Shown here in pieces: positions 1 to 5,380 of a DNA stretch of 6,459 nucleotides. The DNA lies in assembly GCA_007118195.1 (NCBI GenBank), contig SKSA01000359.1, forward strand, positions 1 to 6,459. The letters run 5' to 3'. A program made the translations under genes and the position numbers. A model generated the notes under the pieces. That model did not search any database, was not told where the DNA came from, and worked only from the letters and a program-made list of their open reading frames with translations. Within the stretch, counting starts at the first letter, position 1; the number at the start of each line of letters is the position of its first letter. The stretch is from Anaerobacillus sp. Its GTDB lineage: Bacteria > Bacillota > Bacilli > Bacillales > Anaerobacillaceae.

Positions 1-10
1 AGTAACACTC

Positions 11-295
11 TTAATTTGTATCCAATTCGTCTTCCTCGTCCATAAACTGTTCAAACGCCACAGAGACTTTGTCAAACTCTTCATCGCTATCAATCGCTGA
101 AAAAGTACTATCCTCATCTACCTTTAAAAAGAAAACATCAATATCTTGGTCATTTTCTTCTTTTAAGTCTTCAACAAAGCTCACCGCAACATATTCAGTC
201 TCTTCTAGTGTCATATTCGCTAACACTTCAACTTCCTGTTCCTCGTTGTTTTCATCACTGATGGTGAAAACTTCACCAATTTCTATCTTCTCCAT
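11..295 (-). CDS. DUF1292 family protein (YrzB-like)
   Basis: This is a complete 94-residue, strongly acidic, soluble protein with no signal peptide or membrane segment. It fits the DUF1292 family of small Firmicute proteins (the type member is YrzB of Bacillus subtilis), whose function is unknown. Supporting blocks are an N-terminal FTISDEN (about residues 10-16), the run VEVLANMTLEETEYVAVSF (about 22-40), a DIDVFFLKVDED strand pair (about 51-62) and a C-terminal DSDEEFDKVSVAFEQFMDEE (about 69-88); the length is also usual for the family. The ATG at 295-293 is preceded by a GGAG at 307-304 (minus-strand sense), 8 bases away. In B. subtilis yrzB follows yrrK (yqgF) in an operon, but here no gene lies upstream for several hundred bases, so this may be a stand-alone paralogue. 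No clear promoter was found. Confidence 0.88.
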   Translation of the reverse strand: MEKIEIGEVFTISDENNEEQEVEVLANMTLEETEYVAVSFVEDLKEENDQDIDVFFLKVDEDSTFSAIDSDEEFDKVSVAFEQFMDEEDELDTN

Positions 296-476
296 TCTAG
301 CAACTCCAATCGTTTTTTATAAAAAAAGTTTAATTAAAGCTGGTACTTATTCCAACTCATCTATTTATTATCCTCGGTTAACTCGAAAATTAAACTAGCC
401 CGCGCTAATTACTTTGGAGTTTTTTTATAAAATAACTTTCTTTTGCTGCTCCTTAACTTTTGCCTTAATATTTTTA

Positions 477-587
477 GAAACGGTCCAGCTTGAATTGTTA
501 AGAATCGATCAGCAGATCACTTGGGCAAAAACGAGTGAAAATGAGATGGATATAGAAAGGCTAAAAAAGCATATTTTTAACACGTAA
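477..587 (+). pseudogene. orphan 3' coding remnant, unidentified
   Basis: This open stretch ends in TAA at 585-587 and reads as a plausible protein tail, including IDQQITWAKTSENEM and IERLKKHIF, with the polar/hydrophobic alternation of a helix. It has no usable start: the frame stays open further upstream but there becomes a low-complexity Phe/Leu/Cys run in T-rich DNA, with no ATG and no ribosome binding site. A terminator-like hairpin follows 87 bases later, as expected for the end of a lost gene. I do not recognise the family. It could also be a chance open frame. Confidence 0.25.
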
Positions 588-673
588 CCTCGTATAGTTT
601 CTACTCATAAAATCACTCCAAAAATTTTATTCATAAAAATCCGTAAATGGTGACATTTGAATAGTAGCTAAAG

Positions 674-700
674 ACAGTCGCCAATCAATGGCGGCTGTTT
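674..700 (+). terminator. rho-independent terminator-like hairpin
   Basis: A 10-bp stem (674-683 with 689-698, one G-U pair) encloses the five-base loop ATCAA and is followed by TTTATACTTT. The T-tract is short and broken, so efficiency is uncertain. No intact gene feeds it; the likeliest former client is the remnant ending at 587. Confidence 0.5.
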
Positions 701-920
701 ATACTTTAATGACTTCATTATTCAATATTTGCGCTATTAAACATCTTTTTATAGTACACGCAACTACATATAGTTTGATAGGGCTCAATAACGACTATTT
801 TCACTTCCTTCCCCTTACTTCTTCGACATACTCAAACAAATCTCAAGGATAGCAATCAAACCTTTACATAAAGCCAATTTTTAAGTAGATAAATGTGGCA
901 AAAAACGAAGTGAATGTTGT
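701..920. other. AT-rich intergenic stretch, no gene seen
   Basis: This stretch sits between the hairpin at 674-700 and the TATAAT box at 921. I see no credible reading frame, RNA gene or repeat in it on either strand. Confidence 0.5.
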
Positions 921-926
921 ATAATG
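896..926 (+). promoter_or_regulatory. possible promoter, perfect -10 but poor -35
   Basis: A perfect TATAAT lies at 921-926 in AT-rich DNA. There is no TGn extension, and the best -35 candidate (TGGCAA at 896-901, 19-base spacer) is weak, so activator dependence or chance are both possible. If active it would give the cytochrome gene at 1264 a leader of about 330 bases that contains the large palindrome at 1118-1159. Confidence 0.35.
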
Positions 927-938
927 TGTAAAAGAATG

Positions 939-962
939 TGATAAATAAATAGTTTTATCAAC
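939..962. repeat. 8-bp inverted repeat downstream of the TATAAT box
   Basis: The arms GTGATAAA (939-946) and TTTATCAC (955-962) are perfectly complementary, with an 8-base spacer. They begin 12 bases after the -10 box, about where an operator overlapping early transcribed sequence would sit. It does not match the Fnr/Crp half-site spacing (TGTGA-N6-TCACA) or the Rex consensus. A short hairpin is the alternative. Confidence 0.35.
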
Positions 963-995
963 TATGAAGTGACTTATGCTCAGAACTTGCTATGA

Positions 996-1167
996 TTATC
1001 CCAAAATAATAGACGTTAAAAACGTATATTCAAAACGACCATCACTAAGCAACGTCACCAAGCTACTGACCTCATTCACATCACGGAATACATCTTCGAG
1101 AATACTCCATGCTGCTTTGCGTCTCCTAGTAATGCTTCGAAGCATTACTAGGAGACGCAGGAGCATG
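996..1167 (-). pseudogene. possible minus-strand small ORF or gene remnant
   Basis: A minus-strand frame from an ATG at 1167-1165 to the TAA at 998-996 encodes 56 residues. Its composition is protein-like: a basic start (LRSITRRRKAAW) is followed by LEDVFRDVNEVSSLVTLLSD and GRFEYTFLTSII. The plus-strand frame over the same DNA is Ser/Arg/Leu-rich and looks like its antisense. The first 24 codons or so lie across the 42-bp palindrome, so the same basic peptide is encoded on both strands there, as after an inverted duplication of a gene's 5' end. No convincing ribosome binding site is present: an AAAAGGG lies only one base before the ATG. I do not recognise the family, and it may not be expressed. 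Confidence 0.25.
1108..1167. repeat. perfect 42-bp palindrome in a longer foldback
   Basis: Positions 1118-1138 and 1139-1159 are exact reverse complements, giving a 21+21 palindrome with no spacer. Folded as RNA it makes a 19-bp stem with a UCGA loop. Outside it, CATGCT (1108-1113) pairs with AGCATG (1162-1167), with two G-U pairs and a two-base bulge between, so the whole foldback is about 60 bases. Only four Ts follow on the plus strand and none usefully on the minus strand, so it is a poor standard terminator. It could be a leader hairpin, a protein-binding site, the core of a small foldback mobile element or an inverted duplication. Confidence 0.9.
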
Positions 1168-1243
1168 CCCTTTTAACATGTAAAAGTGAGTTTTTTCCAT
1201 TCCAACTTACCAACTAACAAACTGTCCAACTATTTTAAATACA

Positions 1244-1250
1244 AAAGGAG
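1244..1250 (+). promoter_or_regulatory. ribosome binding site of the cytochrome gene
   Basis: AAAGGAG ends 13 bases before the ATG at 1264, which is longer than usual. No alternative in-frame start lies between them, and the lipoprotein signal peptide begins exactly at this ATG. That supports 1264 over the upstream in-frame ATG at 1186, whose extra 26 residues would precede the signal peptide. Confidence 0.7.
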
Positions 1251-1263
1251 TTGTTTTCTTACG

Positions 1264-2613
1264 ATGAATTTGAAGAAGATTTTTATTTTACTATTATTTG
1301 TTTTCATTAGTATATTAGTAGTTTCGGGATGTACAAATGATCAGTCTAAGCATGAAGGCGAGAACGAGGTCATCGATGAAGAAGAGAAAGAAGTAGGCGA
1401 CGTAGAAGATAGGGAGGCAATGGCTGAAGAGGGGAATCGCTTTGAAGCCGGAACTTTTCAAAACCCTGAAACTTGTGGGGGGTGTCATACCGATATACAT
1501 AGTGCTTGGTCTGGGAGTATGCATAGGTACGCCTGGGAAAATGATCTATATCAAGCCGATTATTTAGCGGCAAGCCATGAGACAGATGGATTTACTGATG
1601 TTTTTTGTGCGGAGTGTCATACTCCAGTGTCAGTACGAACAGGTCAACTACCACCTGCGGATGGTAGTCTCATTGATGATACTTCTAAAATGGGCGTTTC
1701 TTGTGATTATTGCCATACCGTTTCAGAAGTAATAGAGCCGGTGAATGTTCAAACAGTTTCAGAGCCGGGAGATGTAAAACAAGGTCCTCGTGGAGATGGC
1801 GATTCTCCTGTACATGAAGTAGAGTTTTCCGAAGTAGTGACAGACGCATCATTTTGCGGATCTTGTCACAATGTTGACCATCCTACGAGTGGTGTAGCTG
1901 TCATTGACACTTACACGGATTGGAAAGAAGGGCCGTATGCAGCCGAGGGCATTCGTTGTCAGGATTGTCATATGTCACCGACTCCTGGAGTGGCTAAAAA
2001 CCCAGGCAAGTCAGCTGTGATGGGAGAAGAAAGAGATCACATCGCTACTCACTATTTTCCTGGGGGGAGTGCTTTCTTCCATGAACGTCAAGGAGACGAC
2101 ACCCATGCCGAAATGTCGAGACAAATGCTTGAGGCAGCAGCTACATTAGAAGCAGCAGCTAGTAAAACAGGCGACGGTCTAGAACTAATTACTAGAGTTA
2201 CGAACGTTGGTGCTGGCCATAAAATTCCGACAGGTGTCACCTATATTCGAAAAATGTGGTTAGAAGTCACCGTAACGGATGAGTCAGGCCAAGAGTTATT
2301 TTCTTCGGGACACATCGTTGATGGGAACCATGTCGATGAGGACGCAGTTTTTTACAGAGTCTTATTTAAAGATGCTGATGATAACTTGACGAACAAAAGC
2401 TGGAGAGCCGAAGATATCGGTTATGACCGCCGTATCGCTCCTAAAGAAACGGATGAAGAAACGTATGTAATCCCAGTTGAAGAGGAAAACGTAAACATTA
2501 CTGTTCGACTCATGTATCGCTCTTATAGCCAAGAATCTATTGATGAAAGTGGATTCGAAAATTTGCAAGTGCCAAGTATAGAAATGGCTAGAACAGAGTT
2601 GCAGGTAAATTAG
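1264..2613 (+). CDS. multiheme c-type cytochrome lipoprotein (five CxxCH)
   Basis: This is a 449-residue exported electron carrier. Residues 1-22 form a lipoprotein signal peptide (NLKK, then a Leu/Ile/Val/Phe core) ending in the lipobox VSGC, so Cys23 should be lipidated and the protein held on the outer face of the membrane. A Glu/Asp-rich linker (about 31-57) follows. Five heme c motifs are visible: CGGCH 71-75, CAECH 115-119, CDYCH 147-151, CGSCH 198-202 and CQDCH 232-236; other His residues (such as 79, 87, 105, 206, 259, 263) could be distal ligands. The C-terminal half (about 300-449) has no heme motif; it begins with VTNVGAGHKIPTG (312-324), a segment recalling the beta domain after the heme region in cytochrome c554-like proteins, and ends as a beta-rich domain. 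Redox partner and substrate cannot be told: no quinol dehydrogenase, reductase or heme-ligation gene is adjacent. The gene is monocistronic, with its own terminator. Confidence 0.88.
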   Translation: MNLKKIFILLLFVFISILVVSGCTNDQSKHEGENEVIDEEEKEVGDVEDREAMAEEGNRFEAGTFQNPETCGGCHTDIHSAWSGSMHRYAWENDLYQADYLAASHETDGFTDVFCAECHTPVSVRTGQLPPADGSLIDDTSKMGVSCDYCHTVSEVIEPVNVQTVSEPGDVKQGPRGDGDSPVHEVEFSEVVTDASFCGSCHNVDHPTSGVAVIDTYTDWKEGPYAAEGIRCQDCHMSPTPGVAKNPGKSAVMGEERDHIATHYFPGGSAFFHERQGDDTHAEMSRQMLEAAATLEAAASKTGDGLELITRVTNVGAGHKIPTGVTYIRKMWLEVTVTDESGQELFSSGHIVDGNHVDEDAVFYRVLFKDADDNLTNKSWRAEDIGYDRRIAPKETDEETYVIPVEEENVNITVRLMYRSYSQESIDESGFENLQVPSIEMARTELQVN

Positions 2614-2621
2614 TCTATATT

Positions 2622-2653
2622 AGCGGCTGAATCATTTAGATTCAGCCGCTTTT
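2622..2653 (+). terminator. rho-independent terminator of the cytochrome gene
   Basis: A perfect 12-bp stem (2622-2633 with 2639-2650, AGCGGCTGAATC) encloses the loop ATTTA, and four Ts (2650-2653) close it. It starts 8 bases after the cytochrome stop codon. The esterase remnant begins directly after it, which suggests the esterase 5' end was lost at this junction. Confidence 0.85.
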
Positions 2654-2655
2654 GA

Positions 2656-2836
2656 ACGGCTCCAATGAATGTAATACTACCAGTCGATAAAATGATGTTG
2701 AAGGTTCGTCTGAGAAGGAGGAAATACATATATTGCAGGTCTTTCTATGGGAGGTTACGGTGCTATTAGGAATGGCTTAAAATACCATCATACATTTGGA
2801 TGTATAGCAGGTCTTTCTTCAGCCTTGATTACATGA
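2656..2836 (+). pseudogene. esterase (PF00756-like) remnant, internally deleted
   Basis: Two pieces of an alpha/beta-hydrolase esterase survive in different frames. The first (about 2656-2694) reads TAPMNVILPVDKM, like the early strand of putative-esterase (esterase D type) proteins. The second (about 2714-2836) reads TYIAGLSMGGYGAIRNGLK and then HTFGCIAGLSSALI before TGA at 2834-2836; this is the nucleophile elbow, with the catalytic Ser in GLSMGG, and the following helix and strand. The intervening part of the family (the HG oxyanion region) is missing, as are the start, the Asp and His of the triad and the C-terminal third. It cannot make an active enzyme. An AGGAGG at about 2717-2722 before the second piece looks accidental, with no ATG/GTG/TTG in the right frame and place. 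Family assignment is by recognition of these motifs only. Confidence 0.75.
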
Positions 2837-2859
2837 GTTGAAATCGCTCATCTTTTTTT
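2833..2859 (+). terminator. weak terminator after the esterase remnant
   Basis: A 6-bp stem (2833-2838 with 2846-2851, one G-U pair) and a 7-base loop are followed, after one C, by seven Ts (2853-2859). The stem is short but the T-tract is good. It overlaps the stop of the remnant and would insulate the helicase cassette from upstream transcription. Confidence 0.45.
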
Positions 2860-2936
2860 ATTGTTGTAAAAAATTTAGATCTAAGAACTAATTGCTGGAC
2901 ATAATTTAGTATAAGAAGGAAGAAGGAGGGATTTAA

Positions 2937-3305
2937 ATGCCTATTACAGGTAAGGACATGGAAGAATTAAAAGATCACCTAAAAAATAATTGGCGGCTAG
3001 ATGACGGACGTTATATAGTTTTTGTTGAAGATGTGAATATAAGTACAGTTTCTGATGGCAAGAGACCGCTTTGTTGGGAACTTAAAATTGTTAATTCAGG
3101 TCGAAAGTTACAAAAGTTTCATTGGGTTGAGAAAGCCGGTGGTGTTGGGATTTTAATCACCGATTTAGAAAACTTAGGCATGAGACAAATTACACCAGAG
3201 AATGCCATAAATGCTTGTAATAGTTTAATTGGGACAAAAATTGAAATTAGTGTAGAATACAACGGAGAATACCAAAACATTCATTTTTTAAGGAAAGTTA
3301 ATTAG
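2937..3305 (+). CDS. DUF669-like phage-type protein
   Basis: This 122-residue soluble protein resembles DUF669, small phage and mobile-element proteins usually found in replication/recombination gene clusters and thought to have an OB-like, single-strand-binding-type fold. The resemblance lies in the block order: LDDGRYIVFVEDV (21-33), then CWELKIVNSGRKLQKFHWV (46-64, the family's 'graded strand, GRKLxKF' pattern), LITDLENLGM (73-82) and a closing LIGTKIEISVEYNGEYQNI (97-115, the 'lGkkv...v...GYQN' ending). Binding of single-stranded DNA is inference. The start is secure: AAGGAGG at 2923-2929 lies 7 bases before the ATG. The helicase starts 3-6 bases after the stop, so the two are very likely co-transcribed and made together. 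A promoter was not clear. The assignment is by eye; a divergent SSB-like protein is the alternative. Confidence 0.62.
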   Translation: MPITGKDMEELKDHLKNNWRLDDGRYIVFVEDVNISTVSDGKRPLCWELKIVNSGRKLQKFHWVEKAGGVGILITDLENLGMRQITPENAINACNSLIGTKIEISVEYNGEYQNIHFLRKVN

Positions 3306-3311
3306 TCGTTG

Positions 3312-4688
3312 ATGTCATCTGTCGTGATTACGATTTCAGACGGAATTTCTTTACCAAAAAACATACCATCCTACTTCATCGCAGCCCTTTATCGTGATCT
3401 TACGATAAAAAACCCCGCATATATCGAAGCAAAGAAATTTCAGAGAAGTACCAAATCTATCCCTAAACATATAAAGCTTTTTAAAGAAACCAAAGAGGCG
3501 ATTTGTCTTCCGAGAGGATATTTATTTCTTTTAATTAAAAGATTGAAAGAAGAAAAGATAGCTTATAAGTTTATAAATGAGACGATTTCTTCGGATGTTG
3601 ATTATCCAGAAATGAATGGTAGCCTTAGACCTTATCAGAATGAAGCGATTTTAAAGGCGTATAAATATCGACAAGGAGTCATCATTAGTCCTTGTGGGTC
3701 TGGTAAAACTGTAATGGGCATCTTTTTTTTAGCGATGACTGGTCAAAAAACATTATGGATCACGCATACGAAAGATTTGATGTACCAAACGATCGAACAA
3801 ATTGAAAAATTTCTTTCGATTCCGTCTAGAGAAATCGGGAAAATTGGTGATGGAAAAAAAGTGATTGGTGAAAAGATCACTGTTGGTCTCGTGCAAAGCT
3901 TAGTAAAATATAATAAAGACATCTTAAGAGAAGAGTTTGGTGCGATTATTATAGATGAAGCACATAGAGTTCCTAGTAAAACATTTAAAGATGTCGTCGA
4001 AATATCAAGAGCGAAGTTTCGGCTAGGGCTGACAGCAACGCCGAAAAGAAAAGATGGTTTAGAGCCGATCCTTTATCACGTTGTCGGCCAAACCGTTTTT
4101 GAAATTACAGAGGAAGATTTAATCAAAGAAAATCGAATTTTAATTCCAAAAGTGACGAAAATTTTCACGAATTTCCGCTCGAAACGAACTGATTTCCAGG
4201 GACTTATGAAACAACTAATTACTTGCCGAGAACGCAATCAATTAATTGTCCAATCCATTAAAGATACTTTGGGTAATTCCGAAGTAGCTTTGTTATTATC
4301 AAATCGAGTAGAGCATTGTCATACGATTGCAAAACTGCTGAACAAAGAGGTGCGGCCTTTAAAAATTGCTGTGTTAACTGGAAAAGTGAGTAAAGACGAT
4401 AGGGAAAGGGTGATTGAACAAGCACGTAACAATGAGATAAATCTCATTATTGCTACTCAATTGGCCGACGAAGGATTAGACATTCCAAACTTAAATAAGC
4501 TGTATTTAGCCACTCCATCAAAATCTAAAGCAAAAGTGAAGCAGCAGCTCGGTAGAATTATGAGAAATGTCCATGCAAAGCAAACGCCCATCGTCTATGA
4601 TTTTGTAGATGTTCAAGTACCGATTTTTAGACGGCACGGAAACATACGAACCATTGTTTATCATGAGCTTAGATGTGAAATTCATTAA
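3312..4688 (+). CDS. XPB/SSL2-like SF2 helicase (COG1061 type)
   Basis: A complete superfamily 2 DNA helicase/translocase of 458 residues (459 if the TTG at 3309 is used; positions below count from it). All core motifs are present: LRPYQ (106-110), Walker A SPCGSGKT (127-134, the PCGxGKT form typical of XPB-like enzymes), motif Ia WITHTKDL (150-157), Ib VGLVQSL (192-198), DEAH (216-219), TATP (242-245), motif IV region ALLLSNR (327-333), motif V IATQLADEGLDIP (381-393) and QQLGRIMR (412-419). ATP-driven translocation on DNA is therefore expected. Residues 1-100 form an accessory domain (ISLP, NPAYIEAK, IPKHIKLFKET, LPRGYLFLLIKRL) like that of helicases in phages, plasmids and integrative elements. 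No nuclease or primase domain is fused. The ATG at 3312 is preferred; its only SD-like sequence, AAGGA (3290-3294), is distant, which suggests coupling to the gene upstream. Confidence 0.9.
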   Translation: MSSVVITISDGISLPKNIPSYFIAALYRDLTIKNPAYIEAKKFQRSTKSIPKHIKLFKETKEAICLPRGYLFLLIKRLKEEKIAYKFINETISSDVDYPEMNGSLRPYQNEAILKAYKYRQGVIISPCGSGKTVMGIFFLAMTGQKTLWITHTKDLMYQTIEQIEKFLSIPSREIGKIGDGKKVIGEKITVGLVQSLVKYNKDILREEFGAIIIDEAHRVPSKTFKDVVEISRAKFRLGLTATPKRKDGLEPILYHVVGQTVFEITEEDLIKENRILIPKVTKIFTNFRSKRTDFQGLMKQLITCRERNQLIVQSIKDTLGNSEVALLLSNRVEHCHTIAKLLNKEVRPLKIAVLTGKVSKDDRERVIEQARNNEINLIIATQLADEGLDIPNLNKLYLATPSKSKAKVKQQLGRIMRNVHAKQTPIVYDFVDVQVPIFRRHGNIRTIVYHELRCEIH

Positions 4689-4713
4689 TAATAAATTAAT
4701 TCTGCATATTTTT

Positions 4714-4751
4714 AAACAAAGGTCTCAAAGGCGACATTGAGACCTTTGTTT
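4714..4751 (+). terminator. strong terminator of the helicase cassette
   Basis: A perfect 15-bp stem (4714-4728 with 4737-4751) and an 8-base loop (AGGCGACA) follow the helicase stop by 25 bases. The arms begin AAA and end TTT, so the T-run is part of the stem and the hairpin can work in both directions. Confidence 0.8.
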
Positions 4752-4995
4752 GTTGTGACCTAGACAATACTTTATAAATGGGGCGCTAGTCACTGGTAAC
4801 GCTGGAGAGCAGATCGTAGCAGGGGTTCTTACGTCTTACGGATATTTTGAATGTCCGAGAAAGTTGAGCAAATGCGGTTAGTAAAGGAGCTTACGGACAT
4901 TTGACCTTTAATTTGCGTAACAAGGCCCATTTTGAAAGGTCTGGTACGTTCCCCACGGCCACGGTTTTCACTTGCTTTTTCAACTAACTTTTTTG
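4752..4995. other. non-coding stretch with degenerate short repeats
   Basis: No reading frame here looks real. Short repeats are visible. CTTACGGATATTTTGA (4835-4850) and CTTACGGACATTTGA (4890-4904) are near-identical direct copies. The first copy also forms a hairpin with AATGTCCG (stem 4839-4846 with 4850-4857, one G-U pair). GACCTTT (4903-4909) and AAAGGTC (4935-4941) form an inverted repeat. This could be a dispersed intergenic repeat or a decayed element; I cannot name it. Confidence 0.4.
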
Positions 4996-5025
4996 TTGAC
5001 AGGTGTTATCCTCATACGTTATATT
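4996..5025 (+). promoter_or_regulatory. sigma-A type promoter overlapping the operator array
   Basis: A consensus TTGACA (4996-5001) and a TATATT (5020-5025, one mismatch to TATAAT) are separated by 18 bases. Operator copy 1 begins at the next base and would cover the transcription start, a classic arrangement for steric repression. No gene follows closely: the exporter ATG is about 410 bases downstream. Confidence 0.7.
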
Positions 5026-5045
5026 ATGTAAGTAGTCACTTACAT
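5026..5045. promoter_or_regulatory. operator copy 1 (palindromic)
   Basis: The arms ATGTAAGT and ACTTACAT are perfect reverse complements separated by AGTC. The site abuts the -10 box at 5020-5025. The arm design and length fit a dimeric helix-turn-helix repressor, for which TetR family is the likeliest guess next to an RND exporter. Confidence 0.8.
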
Positions 5046-5214
5046 ACACAAACTGTGAATTTTGTAAAAGTAAGGGCTGTCGGCTTATATTTGAACGAAC
5101 AAAACCTTTTTACAGGCTTTGTATCAAACTTTTACAAGTGAAGTCGTGGTATGTAAGTATAAATCTAGCAAGCAAATAGGTGGGGGTTGTTAATGGTTAT
5201 TTTTTATAACAATA
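5046..5214. other. leader segment between operators 1 and 2
   Basis: No gene is seen. A perfect 10-bp inverted repeat (TTGTAAAAGT at 5062-5071 and ACTTTTACAA at 5128-5137) could fold the segment into a long-looped hairpin. A lone left operator arm, ATGTAAGT, stands at 5151-5158 without its partner arm and may be a decayed fifth site. Confidence 0.4.
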
Positions 5215-5234
5215 ATGTAAGTAAGTACTTACAA
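5215..5234. promoter_or_regulatory. operator copy 2 (palindromic)
   Basis: ATGTAAGT, spacer AAGT, then ACTTACAA, with one mismatch in the last base of the right arm. A weak promoter-like pair, TTGTTA (5187-5192) and AATAAT (5211-5216, 18-base spacer), overlaps its left edge. Confidence 0.8.
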
Positions 5235-5288
5235 AGAAAGAGATTACCTAACGAGTTTTGAGGGCAGGTGTTATATTTATTAACAAAG

Positions 5289-5308
5289 ATGTAAGTAAGT
5301 ACTTACAT
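5289..5308. promoter_or_regulatory. operator copy 3 (palindromic)
   Basis: Perfect arms ATGTAAGT and ACTTACAT with spacer AAGT. A TATATT lies at 5272-5277, but no matching -35 was found at normal spacing. The decamer CAGGTGTTAT just upstream (5265-5274) is shared with the promoter before copy 1. Confidence 0.82.
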
Positions 5309-5380
5309 TACTGGATGATTAATGAAAATTAATGACAAAGAAAAAGGTCGTTTCGGTTTTGTTTTTTATTTTTAAACTAT

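Noticed and set aside
69..398. 109-residue plus-strand open frame
   Set aside because: It is antisense to the DUF1292 gene, Ser/Lys/Thr-rich and without a ribosome binding site; the minus-strand reading has a recognised family.
1118..1174. The large palindrome as a simple terminator
   Set aside because: The stem is far longer than needed and only four Ts follow, some 11 bases after the perfect stem, with no gene ending before it.
976..1176. 66-residue plus-strand open frame ahead of the cytochrome gene
   Set aside because: No ribosome binding site and a Ser/Arg/Leu-rich composition; it runs through the palindrome and reads like the antisense of the minus-strand frame.
1186..1263. Upstream in-frame ATG giving a 475-residue cytochrome
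   Set aside because: It would place 26 extra residues before a clear lipoprotein signal peptide; the ATG at 1264 has AAAGGAG upstream and begins the signal peptide exactly.
1315..1573. Two minus-strand open frames inside the cytochrome gene
   Set aside because: They overlap a gene with five heme motifs and have no family resemblance or start signals of their own.
2362..2568. Minus-strand open frame at the 3' end of the cytochrome gene
   Set aside because: Antisense shadow of the conserved C-terminal domain, with no ribosome binding site.
2716..2735. AAGGAGG followed by TTG, as if a gene started inside the esterase remnant
   Set aside because: The TTG is out of frame with the esterase piece, and the frame that matches offers only ATT; a 35-codon product would lack most of the fold.
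4932..5141. 69-residue plus-strand open frame
   Set aside because: It spans the TTGACA/TATATT promoter and operator copy 1, has no ribosome binding site and a random-looking composition.
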